From the NCBI GenBank assembly GCA_029556335.1, contig JAKQFA010000040.1, positions 1 to 7,011 of the forward strand: a stretch of 7,011 nucleotides of DNA, given 5' to 3'. Source of the stretch: Methanobacteriota archaeon. GTDB lineage: Archaea > Methanobacteriota > Methanobacteria > Methanobacteriales > Methanobacteriaceae. The position numbers were made by a program, and so were the translations under genes. Every line of letters begins with the position of its first letter. The stretch's first letter is position 1. The notes below the pieces were generated by a model that saw only the letters and a program-made list of their open reading frames with translations, made no database searches and was not told where the DNA came from. This document shows positions 1-7,010 of the stretch, one piece after another.

Positions 1-1
1 T

Positions 2-1315
<1,314 letters not shown>

Positions 1316-1316
1316 A

Positions 1317-1357
1317 AACCCCTCCACTATGGGGGTTCTCCTTTTTTTCTTTTTTTT
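1317..1357 (+). terminator. Hairpin plus T-tract terminator of the CobN-like gene
   Basis: Two bases after the TAG stop, AACCCC (1317-1322) pairs with GGGGTT (1332-1337) around a 9-nt loop. It is followed by CTCC and a nearly unbroken T-tract (1341-1357). T-tracts alone terminate archaeal transcription, and the hairpin makes this a strong candidate. Confidence 0.75.
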
Positions 1358-1670
1358 GTGTTCTAGCAGATTTTTCAGGAAGGCAGTATCCTGGCTTGGT
1401 ATTACGGTTCGTATAAAGGACCAGCACTGAAATAATAATAAATAGAAACCTATGTTTAGATAAGGTGCAGATAAAGATCTTCAGATCAAGCTTAAAACCA
1501 TTTAAAGTGAAAAAAACTTCCGTCGAGCTTTTTTGAGGATAAATTTTGTTTATGTGGTAATTTCTTCCAGTCGGGAAGTAATGAACTTATAAAAGAAGAT
1601 ATCCCAGATAATGTTAAAGTTAAAATAGGAAATTTTTACCTTTTTTATTCTTTTTTAATCGAATTTTCTG
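1358..1670. other. AT-rich convergent intergenic region without a gene
   Basis: This 313-bp stretch lies between the 3' ends of the CobN-like gene (+) and the B2-like gene (-). I see no ORF with a plausible start and length on either strand and no tRNA-like structure. It contains an A7...T6 inverted arrangement (1510-1534), a TATA-like TTATAAAA at about 1587-1594 with no gene behind it, and a T-rich tract at 1641-1656. It is best read as terminator and spacer DNA. Confidence 0.6.
1510..1534. terminator. Possible bidirectional hairpin terminator
   Basis: A run of seven A (1510-1516) followed by CTTCCGTCGAGC and six T (1529-1534) can fold with A-T arms, a short CTT/GAG inner stem and one bulge. 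Both strands would then end in a T-tract. It sits downstream of the leftward B2-like gene, which has no nearer T-tract on its own strand. The stem is weak, so this is tentative. Confidence 0.35.
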
Positions 1671-2072
1671 TTATAAATCAGTAAGATACGCGTATTCACG
1701 TTCTGATTCCCCCATTACCACCACTCCATCCATCTCCAGCCAGGCGTGGACCTCGAAGTCTGATTCCTTCTTCACCCCGATCCGCAGAGTGGATGAACAG
1801 TCATTCAGGGATAGGGGTACCAGGGCTGTGAAGGCCTTGGTTAGGCAGGTGGATCTTAGTATGTAGGGGCTGGTGGCCTGCACTGCCCAGATTATCCTAT
1901 AAACACCCAACTCCGGGCCTTTCTTATCCCCCATCTTATTTATCTTCTCCTGCAACTTGGGAAAGGAGTAGATCCAGGTCATGAAGCGGATGCGGTACCC
2001 TAGGATTAAGGTTTTTATTATCAGGTACTTATCCTCCTTGTCCAGGGTGATGAAGCTGTTGATGATGCCCAT
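1671..2072 (-). CDS. Lasso-peptide B2-type leader protease (transglutaminase-like fold)
   Basis: The 133-residue product matches the lasso peptide biosynthesis B2 protein family (Transglut_core3), cysteine proteases that remove the leader from a precursor peptide. Numbered from the chosen start, it has the usual helical N-terminal part (FITLDKEDKYLIIKTLILG), then TCLTKAF with candidate catalytic Cys76, a LRIGVKK strand, and EVHAWLEMDG with candidate His109 and an acidic residue (probably Asp115). All parts of the triad appear present, so the enzyme looks intact. The start at 2072 (M-G-I-I-N-S-F) is preferred because GAAAGG lies 9 nt before it and the family begins near here. The in-frame ATG at 2096 would add eight residues and is the alternative. 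It lies 140-164 bp after the hydrolase gene. No clear TATA box was seen in that gap, so it is probably the last gene of the leftward transcript. Known B2 proteins act with a PqqD-like B1 protein, and one is encoded 1.5 kb upstream. Confidence 0.85.
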   Translation of the reverse strand: MGIINSFITLDKEDKYLIIKTLILGYRIRFMTWIYSFPKLQEKINKMGDKKGPELGVYRIIWAVQATSPYILRSTCLTKAFTALVPLSLNDCSSTLRIGVKKESDFEVHAWLEMDGVVVMGESEREYAYLTDL

Positions 2073-2236
2073 TGATAAAACCCTTTCACTTACCATGCTA
2101 TGATGGTATCCGTTGATCTCTGTACTATCTGTGTTAGATCAGTGGTTTATCTTACGTGTAAAGCCTTCGACGCCATCAGGTGTAACTTGGCAACTTAGTT
2201 GGCCATGTACTATTTCGGGCTCATGGTTCCTGGTCT

Positions 2237-2869
2237 TCAGCCACCGGGGTCCATGTCCTTTACTAGGATGGTGGTCATATTTTCGTTGATCCTCTCCACG
2301 GTCACGTTCTTGTTGGTGGCCTCATCCAGGCGGAAGTTCAGGGTGACATCGTTTTTTATGGTGTAAGGGCTGCTAGTGGTGGGGCTGGTCCTGGTTGCAA
2401 AGGCAGTGCTGTTTTCTTCATCTCCAATGATCAGGGCATGGTTGCCAGTGGCAAAGAGGGCTGCGGGGACTATCAGGAATATTAAAAACACGAACACCGC
2501 TTTATCCATTTTGGTACCGGTTTTTATCCTTCTCTTCTTTGCCAGGCACACGAAGTTCGTTTCTAGGATGGGGTAGAGTGCTGGGCAGCCGTGGACTGTG
2601 AAGGTGTCCATGAAGAGGTGGGAGAGAAATCCGACCAGGATGGCGGCTCCTATGTCCACGTTGAAAATGAAGAGTGAAGAGAATGGGATGAACCATAGTA
2701 GTGAGTGTCCAATTCCCCGGTGTTTGCCAGTTAAGCGGTCCACCAGATCCGGGAACACCGATATCCAAGCTGCGAGTATGAGGCCCAGGAGAAAGTGGCC
2801 TAGTTCTAGGAGGAATGCTAAGATCATGTAGAAGAGTATGGCGGCTGCGATGTGGGTGTAGCTTCTCAT
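2237..2869 (-). CDS. YdjM/DUF457-type membrane-bound metal-dependent hydrolase
   Basis: The 210-residue product carries the signature of the LexA-regulated YdjM / YbcI-like membrane hydrolase family (PF04307). Candidate metal or catalytic residues are His6, Asp41 and Asp44 in FPDLVDRLTGKHRGIGHSLL (with His50, Arg51, His55), and GFLSHLFMDTFTVHGCPALY (His84, Asp88, His93, Pro96). Hydrophobic helices lie at about 8-38, 56-70, 72-90 and 122-141. The family is widespread, its substrate is not firmly established, and phospholipid or related membrane substrates are only suggested. After the last helix comes a ~70-residue polar tail, rich in Ser/Thr at 154-170, with three N-glycosylation sequons (Asn153, Asn188, Asn197), which suggests an outward-facing domain. 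The start ATG overlaps the stop of the preceding AAA-like gene as ATGA, so the two are cotranscribed and probably translationally coupled. Confidence 0.85.
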   Translation of the reverse strand: MRSYTHIAAAILFYMILAFLLELGHFLLGLILAAWISVFPDLVDRLTGKHRGIGHSLLWFIPFSSLFIFNVDIGAAILVGFLSHLFMDTFTVHGCPALYPILETNFVCLAKKRRIKTGTKMDKAVFVFLIFLIVPAALFATGNHALIIGDEENSTAFATRTSPTTSSPYTIKNDVTLNFRLDEATNKNVTVERINENMTTILVKDMDPGG

Positions 2870-3474
2870 ATCCTGCCCCCAGCGTAGATCAGTGTCCGGT
2901 AGATGATGAGTGCAAACCAGACACCCCCAATGAGCATCGTTGCTATTAGCATGTAGGAGGCGGCTTTGAGGTATATGAAAAAACAGGTCCCGCTGATCAG
3001 GGCGTATGCTGCATATGTGATGTTTATTTCGTTTTCACCACTGGCTAGGCGGTATTCTTCCTTGTTCATTAGTTCGAATGTCTTAAAAAATGGGTAGAGA
3101 TCCGGGGTGATGTCTTGGTTGAAGTTGCAGACGAATATGATGTTTTTGTAGCTGTTCAGTTGCTGGTAGACGTGGGCTGATCTGGGGGTGAGCCTGTCGA
3201 AGTGGTTGAAAAAAATTATTAATCTACGGTTTTCTAACTCGGTTACCAGGATCTTTATGAGCTCGATTATGGTAAAACGACTCAGTGTTGGTGTTTGGTC
3301 CTTAGATATAGCTAAAATGGCATTTATCAGCCTTGATTTAACTGGTACTGGTTCATCCAGGTACACGCATGTGAAATTTTGCTTCAAATTTTTGTAACAC
3401 TGGGAAAGATCTTTATTGTAGTAAATAACGTTCTTTCCATCCTTAATACACAACTCAGCATGTATTAAATTCAT
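2866..3474 (-). CDS. Membrane protein with AAA-like domain and degenerate P-loop (putative pseudo-ATPase)
   Basis: I do not recognise a named family. Residues 1-145 read like an AAA/P-loop ATPase fold. They show KNVIYY as strand 1, NKDLSQCY (20-27) where a GxxxxGK[S/T] loop would lie, and TCVYLD (35-40) as strand 2. A Walker-B-like RRLIIFFNHFDRL (83-95, Asp93) and a sensor-1-like NIIFVCNFNQ (111-120) follow. The loop lacks the glycines and the lysine, so ATP binding is doubtful. Two hydrophobic helices (about 152-169 and 173-192) place the protein in the membrane with its soluble domain probably cytoplasmic. An in-frame TAA lies 23-25 nt before the ATG, and a TATA box lies 26-33 bp before it, so this is the true start and no N-terminal P-loop is missing upstream. 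It overlaps the hydrolase gene by 4 bp. A scaffold or regulator role for the hydrolase or for peptide processing is inference. The gene is AT-richer than its rightward neighbour. Confidence 0.8.
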   Translation of the reverse strand: MNLIHAELCIKDGKNVIYYNKDLSQCYKNLKQNFTCVYLDEPVPVKSRLINAILAISKDQTPTLSRFTIIELIKILVTELENRRLIIFFNHFDRLTPRSAHVYQQLNSYKNIIFVCNFNQDITPDLYPFFKTFELMNKEEYRLASGENEINITYAAYALISGTCFFIYLKAASYMLIATMLIGGVWFALIIYRTLIYAGGRI

Positions 3475-3499
3475 ACCTTTAATTATTATACAATGTTAC

Positions 3500-3507
3500 A
3501 TATAAAT
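3500..3507 (-). promoter_or_regulatory. TATA box of the AAA-like/hydrolase operon
   Basis: On the minus strand ATTTATAT lies 26-33 bp before the ATG at 3474, as expected for an archaeal TATA box driving a leaderless or nearly leaderless transcript. No Shine-Dalgarno at usable spacing is seen (AAAGGT abuts the ATG). This suggests the AAA-like gene can be transcribed independently of the PqqD-like gene. Confidence 0.6.
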
Positions 3508-3566
3508 CTAAGTACACCTAGGTCAATCCAACAAATTGGCAGATCCATTAGTAGGTGCCTGCCAGT

Positions 3567-3854
3567 TCAACCCAGTACTTCCACCAGTTGCTCCACCAGT
3601 TCCAGGAGGTCAGACTGGCATTCCTCCTCCACATCGTACTCATGGAGTATCTGGTCACGCACATCCACCAGTACGGCTGGTTTCAGGATCTGATTCCAGA
3701 TACTGGCCCCCACAGGGTCCAGTCCATAGTAAACTCCGTCTTTCATGTTGAAGATGGGGTCCTCGCCAGCCTGGTCACAGCTAACCACTTCCTGGGCCAC
3801 CTCTACCCGGGATGATATGGTGATTTTTCTGTTTTCCATATTCTCATTCTCCAT
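3567..3854 (-). CDS. PqqD-like peptide recognition protein (RRE / lasso B1-type)
   Basis: The 95-residue product matches the PqqD family, small winged-helix proteins that bind the leader of a ribosomally made peptide and present it to a modifying enzyme. In lasso-peptide loci this protein is called B1. Hallmarks are RVEVAQEVVSCDQAG (16-30), then IFNMKDGVYYGLDPVGASIW (34-53), which is the most conserved stretch, then a helical C-terminal part ending in LLELVEQLVEVLG. Length is normal for the family. The start at 3854 is supported by AGGAG at 3864-3868, 9 nt upstream. An alternative Met lies five codons later. It is the first gene of the leftward block and shares a TATA element with the divergent DUF1616-like gene. 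Its expected protease partner, the B2-like gene, is also in the block. No radical SAM enzyme that would suggest PQQ or another radical peptide pathway lies nearby. Confidence 0.87.
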   Translation of the reverse strand: MENENMENRKITISSRVEVAQEVVSCDQAGEDPIFNMKDGVYYGLDPVGASIWNQILKPAVLVDVRDQILHEYDVEEECQSDLLELVEQLVEVLG

Positions 3855-3863
3855 CTAACACTA

Positions 3864-3868
3864 CTCCT
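3864..3868 (-). promoter_or_regulatory. Ribosome binding site of the PqqD-like gene
   Basis: AGGAG on the minus strand, 9 nt before the ATG at 3854, supports this start over the second Met. Confidence 0.6.
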
Positions 3869-3890
3869 ATTCTCATTTCAGCCTCTAACC

Positions 3891-3898
3891 TTATATAT
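3891..3898. promoter_or_regulatory. Shared TATA element in the divergent promoter
   Basis: TTATATAT lies in the 67-bp gap between divergent genes. On the plus strand its centre is about 27 bp before the ATG at 3922, which fits a leaderless transcript. On the minus strand (ATATATAA) it lies about 37-44 bp before the ATG at 3854, leaving room for a short leader with the AGGAG site. One near-symmetric TATA box may serve both genes. Confidence 0.65.
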
Positions 3899-3921
3899 CA
3901 TATGAACTCAAAAATTTGTTT

Positions 3922-5895
3922 ATGAATGAATCCCTTAAGGGCCTCCTGGTTGTCCTGGCCCTAGGCGTGGTGGGGCTGGCATTTCTTTGGGTGCCCCTCC
4001 CTGGTGGTATACCATTATTCCTCTTATCCTATCTGCTGCTCTTTGTACTGCCTGGCTTCGTCCTGATCTCCTACTTTGATCCAGAGATGAGCATGGTATC
4101 ACGGCTGGTCTATGGTTTCGTCATCAGCCTGGCCCTCTTATTTGGCATGTTCTTTGTTGTGGCACTCCTGGAGTTATACAGCCTGGTGGATTACCTGCCC
4201 AGTTTCCTCCTGGTCCTGAGTATCCTGGTGGCCCTGGCCAGTTACCTAGGATCAGGGTTCAGAGATAAGGCGGATATAGATCAGGGCCAGTTAACCCTCT
4301 TTGAGGCCATTGAAAGGGCTCAGAGGGTGCGTGACCTTGTTAACCACGAGGTTGATGTGGAGCCAGCCAGTGGAGAACCAGCCATCAGTGGCGTCTACAA
4401 AGCCCAGGTGGAGGAACCAGTGCCGATCCAAGAGGAGGACACGGCCCCTAAGAGGATCCGGATGGATGTGAAGCCCCTCCAGGAGGAACATCTGCAGAAC
4501 AGCTTCCTGGAGGAGGAACCAGAAGTAGAGGTTTCCCATCCCATGTGGAGGGATGGGCTCCCCCAGGATGGGGGTTTCATCTACTGGGATCTCTTAGCCA
4601 CCTTATTTCTCCTTGTGGCCTGCACCGGGTTCCTCCTCCTGGACCCCCTGAAGCGCCCCGTCTACCTGACCATCTTCTTCCTCCTAGGCTATGCCCTGGT
4701 GGTGCTCCTCTACCCTGCCCCTGGTAGGTTGGCTTTGGCTAAGAGGGTGGGGGCCACCATCCTCCTGGGCCTCCTGGTCTTAGGGGTTTCCTACCTCCTG
4801 TGGATCCGTGGCTACTTGGCCTCCCTGCCACTCTTCTACATCTTGGCCATCTTCACCCTGGTGGCTTTACTGGTGGGTGGCTTCCGGCGCAGGTTCGCCT
4901 CCCGGGAGGAGGAAGCATTGGAAGAAGACACCCATCATGAAGAGATGCCGGAAGTCATAGAACTCTGGGAGGAGCTGGATGAGAAGGTTTTCGAGGAAGA
5001 ACCAGTTATCATCCCTGATCACGTTGTCCAGGAGGAGGAACATTGGGATGAAGACTTGGAAGACATCGTACCCGAGGTGGTGGCCCTCCGGGAAATATTG
5101 GAAACTAACAAGGAGGAAGTTGTTACCCGGGAGGAGCAGTCCCTGGATGATGTCCAGGAGGAGGATATAGAGGAGCTGATTCCGGAAATCGTTGCCCTGA
5201 AGAAAATGGTGCTCCCAGATGAAGAGGAGGAGGTATCATCAGGAGGGTCTGGTGAAGATGTTATCGTTCCTGATCATGTTTTTCCGGTGGAAACGTCCAC
5301 CCTGAGAACTAGGGAAACAGAGTCTAAGGCTCTCCGTGAAGAACCAGCCGGGACAAGTGATGCACCCCTGGAAGAACCAATCCAGCAAAGAGAGCTCTCC
5401 ACCGATAAAAAACAGGGGTTGGTGCTCCCCTGGATTGGAAGAGAAAAAAGGCCAGTTCACCATGTCTATGAGAACAAGCCCCACCACATGACTCCCCAGA
5501 GGATAGGCTCCGGCTATCCCCTGGATCTCATCCTGGTGGTGATATTCACCCTCTTAACAGTGGCATTCGTACTCATCCCGGTCTTGAACCAAACCCCGGT
5601 CCGAACCGTACTGGGCATACTCCTGGTGCTATTTCTACCCGGTTATTCATTAATCGCTGCTTTATTCCCGCGTAGGGGTGATTTGGACTCTGTTGAGAGG
5701 GTAGCTCTGTCTTTTGGTCTGTCCATCGCCGTCACCCCCCTTATTGGGTTGGTTTTGAACTACACCCCCTGGGGGATCCGTCTGGATCCTATTCTGGTAA
5801 GTCTGGCGGGTTTCACCCTCCCCATGTGCCTCATCTCCCACCTTAGAAGAAGATCCCTATCGGATGATGAAAAATTCATAGTAGCATTTGGGTAG
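3922..5895 (+). CDS. Large membrane protein with three DUF1616-like modules; C-terminus cut off by TAG
   Basis: The 657-residue product ends in a clear DUF1616 transmembrane domain (PF07760): PVRTVLGILLVLFLPGYSLI, ALFPRRGDLDSVERVALSFG and LNYTPWGIRLDP. DUF1616 function is unknown; it occurs in archaeal envelope loci. Two earlier regions look like divergent copies. Each has about four helices: module 1 at residues ~5-115 (LPGFVLISYFDPE), module 2 at ~219-322 (LLGYALVVLLYPAPG), module 3 at ~531-642. Two strongly acidic Glu-rich linkers (about 113-207 and 327-527) join them. The ATG at 3922 is chosen because it lies ~27 bp from the TATA box; an in-frame TTG at 3916 is the alternative. Ordinary DUF1616 proteins continue past module 3 with another helix and an extracellular domain. 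Here a TAG at 5893 stops the frame and the continuation is decayed (5896-6235). The gene is richer in GC and CTC/CTG/GAG codons than its leftward neighbours. Confidence 0.85.
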   Translation: MNESLKGLLVVLALGVVGLAFLWVPLPGGIPLFLLSYLLLFVLPGFVLISYFDPEMSMVSRLVYGFVISLALLFGMFFVVALLELYSLVDYLPSFLLVLSILVALASYLGSGFRDKADIDQGQLTLFEAIERAQRVRDLVNHEVDVEPASGEPAISGVYKAQVEEPVPIQEEDTAPKRIRMDVKPLQEEHLQNSFLEEEPEVEVSHPMWRDGLPQDGGFIYWDLLATLFLLVACTGFLLLDPLKRPVYLTIFFLLGYALVVLLYPAPGRLALAKRVGATILLGLLVLGVSYLLWIRGYLASLPLFYILAIFTLVALLVGGFRRRFASREEEALEEDTHHEEMPEVIELWEELDEKVFEEEPVIIPDHVVQEEEHWDEDLEDIVPEVVALREILETNKEEVVTREEQSLDDVQEEDIEELIPEIVALKKMVLPDEEEEVSSGGSGEDVIVPDHVFPVETSTLRTRETESKALREEPAGTSDAPLEEPIQQRELSTDKKQGLVLPWIGREKRPVHHVYENKPHHMTPQRIGSGYPLDLILVVIFTLLTVAFVLIPVLNQTPVRTVLGILLVLFLPGYSLIAALFPRRGDLDSVERVALSFGLSIAVTPLIGLVLNYTPWGIRLDPILVSLAGFTLPMCLISHLRRRSLSDDEKFIVAFG

Positions 5896-6235
5896 TTCTT
5901 CACCAAAGTTAAAAGATCCTTCCAGCTAGCATCACGTAGCGAGAAGATCCTCATCGTGATTCTCATCCTCTCCATCTTAATGGCCATAGGCACCGTGGTT
6001 TCGTGGTCTTAAAACCCAAAGATGGGGAGTTCACCGAGCTCCACATTCTGGGACCAGATTGTAAGGCCAATAACTACCCCACCAACTCACCGTGGGGGAG
6101 TATCTGGCCGGGAACAAGGGCAGTGTCCTTCCAGCCTTCATCACCCTGTTTTTCACCCTGATGGGGACCTTCATCTCCTTCACCGCAATCATCCTCCACA
6201 GTATCAGCCGCCTGATCCTGCGCCAGGGAAAGTGA
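5896..6235 (+). pseudogene. Decayed C-terminal part of the DUF1616 gene, ending in an unrelated membrane-helix tail
   Basis: Translation past the TAG at 5893-5895 continues the family in three pieces. Piece 1 (same frame, 5896 to ~6002) gives FFTKVKRSF and a hydrophobic helix, KILIVILILSILMAIGTVV, before a TAA at 6010. Piece 2 (next frame, ~6003-6086) gives VVLKPKDGEFTELHILGPD and then a NNYPTN block, the expected DUF1616 continuation. Piece 3 (third frame, ~6089-6235) restores TVGE and then runs into NKGSVLPAFITLFFTLMGTF, ending RLILRQGK with TGA at 6233. The frame changes at ~6000 and ~6087 each look like loss of one base (TTT for TTTT, and AACTC for AACCTC). After TVGE the family's extracellular domain is missing and the tail is a lone helix of different origin. 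It may be the end of a glycosyltransferase-like membrane protein, but that is weak. A deletion joining two genes is the simplest reading. Sequencing error is possible for single lesions but less so for all of them. Confidence 0.8.
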
Positions 6236-6274
6236 TAGGGTTTTTTTTAAATTCCGTGAAAAAAAGATTCCCTA
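6236..6274 (+). terminator. T-tract with flanking inverted repeat after the decayed gene
   Basis: Directly after the TGA, TAGGG (6236-6240) and T8 (6241-6248) are mirrored imperfectly by A7 (6259-6265) and CCCTA (6270-6274). The T8 tract suits an archaeal terminator for rightward transcripts. The hairpin is A/T-rich and weak. Confidence 0.4.
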
Positions 6275-6313
6275 TACTGATTCTTACTAATTCATAAAAA
6301 AAAATTACTGGCT

Positions 6314-6358
6314 AAAAAAAAAGGGTGTGGAGAAAGTGGGTGCGTGTTTTTTTTCTCC
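6314..6358 (-). terminator. Hairpin plus T9 terminator of the DUF11-repeat gene
   Basis: On the minus strand, just after the stop codon, GGAGAAA (6358-6352) pairs perfectly with TTTCTCC (6335-6329) around a 16-nt loop. ACACCC and nine T (6322-6314) follow. A second T9 tract lies at 6304-6296. The position and order fit termination of the leftward surface-protein gene. Confidence 0.7.
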
Positions 6359-6365
6359 TTAATTT

Positions 6366-7010
6366 CTATTTGCGTCTTGGTAGTACCATACCGGCCAGTA
6401 GCATGAAGAAGGCAACAAGCAAGGCACCGATTGGTGCACCAGTCTTTTCCATCTTCACAGTTTTACCATGAACCGGCTTAGGCTCTGGTTTAGGTTGCTC
6501 CCGGACATCCATAGCCGCACTAGCAGTATTTCCTTCCAGGTTAGGATCCCAAGTCAAGGCAGTGACATTGGCCTGGTTAACAATCCGTCCAGATTCCTCC
6601 ACCACAGCAGTGATGGTTAAAACCGCACTAGCACCATTAGGCAAGCTACTGATACTCCACAGACCCGTAACCGGATCATAGGTACCAAAGTTCGCCACAT
6701 GAGACACGTAGGTCAAACCAGCAGGCAGCTTATCATCAACCGTCACATCCACCGCAGTATCAGGCCCATTGTTGTTCACAATCAAAGTGAACACCACGGT
6801 ATCCTTAACCATAGGCGCAGATTTATCCACCGTCTTAGTCAGAACCAAATCCGCAGACGGCACATAGAAACTAGCCACAGCAGACACAGGATTATCCATC
6901 TGGTCATTATCAGCAGTAGCCGTATTCACCAGGGTCTTAGCCGCAGCATCACCAGTCACAGTAGCAGTCACAGTAGGAGTAAAACTAGCCCCAACAGCCA
7001 GGTTACCCAC
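6366..7010 (-). CDS. DUF11-repeat surface protein with C-terminal membrane anchor (5' end outside window)
   Basis: The frame is open to the right edge, so only the last ~215 residues are seen. Numbering from the GTG at 7010, residues ~51-168 form a complete DUF11 module, an immunoglobulin-like beta-sandwich of large secreted archaeal and bacterial proteins: ADLVLTKTVDKSAPMVKDTV, then NNNGPDTAVDVTVDDKLPAG and IVNQANVTALTWDPN. Residues 1-48 are the end of a preceding module (LVNTATADNDQMDNPVSAVA), about 116 residues ahead, so the protein is a tandem repeat. A Pro/Lys/Glu spacer (171-186) leads to MEKTGAP, one hydrophobic helix (about 191-210) and the basic end PRRK. This tripartite end indicates anchoring in, or sorting to, the cell surface. 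Such proteins in methanogens are usually called adhesin-like; the ligand is unknown. It converges on the decayed DUF1616 gene. Confidence 0.9.
   Translation of the reverse strand: MGNLAVGASFTPTVTATVTGDAAAKTLVNTATADNDQMDNPVSAVASFYVPSADLVLTKTVDKSAPMVKDTVVFTLIVNNNGPDTAVDVTVDDKLPAGLTYVSHVANFGTYDPVTGLWSISSLPNGASAVLTITAVVEESGRIVNQANVTALTWDPNLEGNTASAAMDVREQPKPEPKPVHGKTVKMEKTGAPIGALLVAFFMLLAGMVLPRRK

Noticed and set aside
1587..1656. TATA-like TTATAAAA followed by a T-rich tract, as a possible small RNA gene.
   Set aside because: The transcript would be only about 40 nt, with no stable structure visible. AT-rich intergenic DNA yields such matches by chance.
2191..2201. Dyad CAACT-T-AGTTG between the hydrolase and B2-like genes, as a possible operator.
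   Set aside because: It is short, single and not extended by flanking symmetry; no second copy was seen.
2134..2290. An open minus-strand frame across the gap between the hydrolase and B2-like genes, also considered as a precursor peptide.
   Set aside because: No ATG, GTG or TTG occurs in that frame before its stop at about 2134, and no ribosome binding site is present.
3486..3548. A 20-codon minus-strand ORF (M-D-L-P-I-C-W-I-D...) just after the PqqD-like gene, as a possible lasso precursor.
   Set aside because: It has no ribosome binding site, is shorter than a leader plus core, lacks a Thr(-2)/Gly(1) arrangement, and overlaps the TATA box of the next gene.
3493..3815. Overlapping plus-strand ORFs, one Pro-rich, opposite the PqqD-like gene.
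   Set aside because: They are antisense shadows of a well-recognised PqqD-like coding sequence, with no family resemblance or start signals.
5893..5895. TAG read as pyrrolysine, giving a longer DUF1616 protein.
   Set aside because: The frame meets a TAA at 6010 after an apparent frameshift and further damage follows. Methanobacteriales are also not known for pyrrolysine use.
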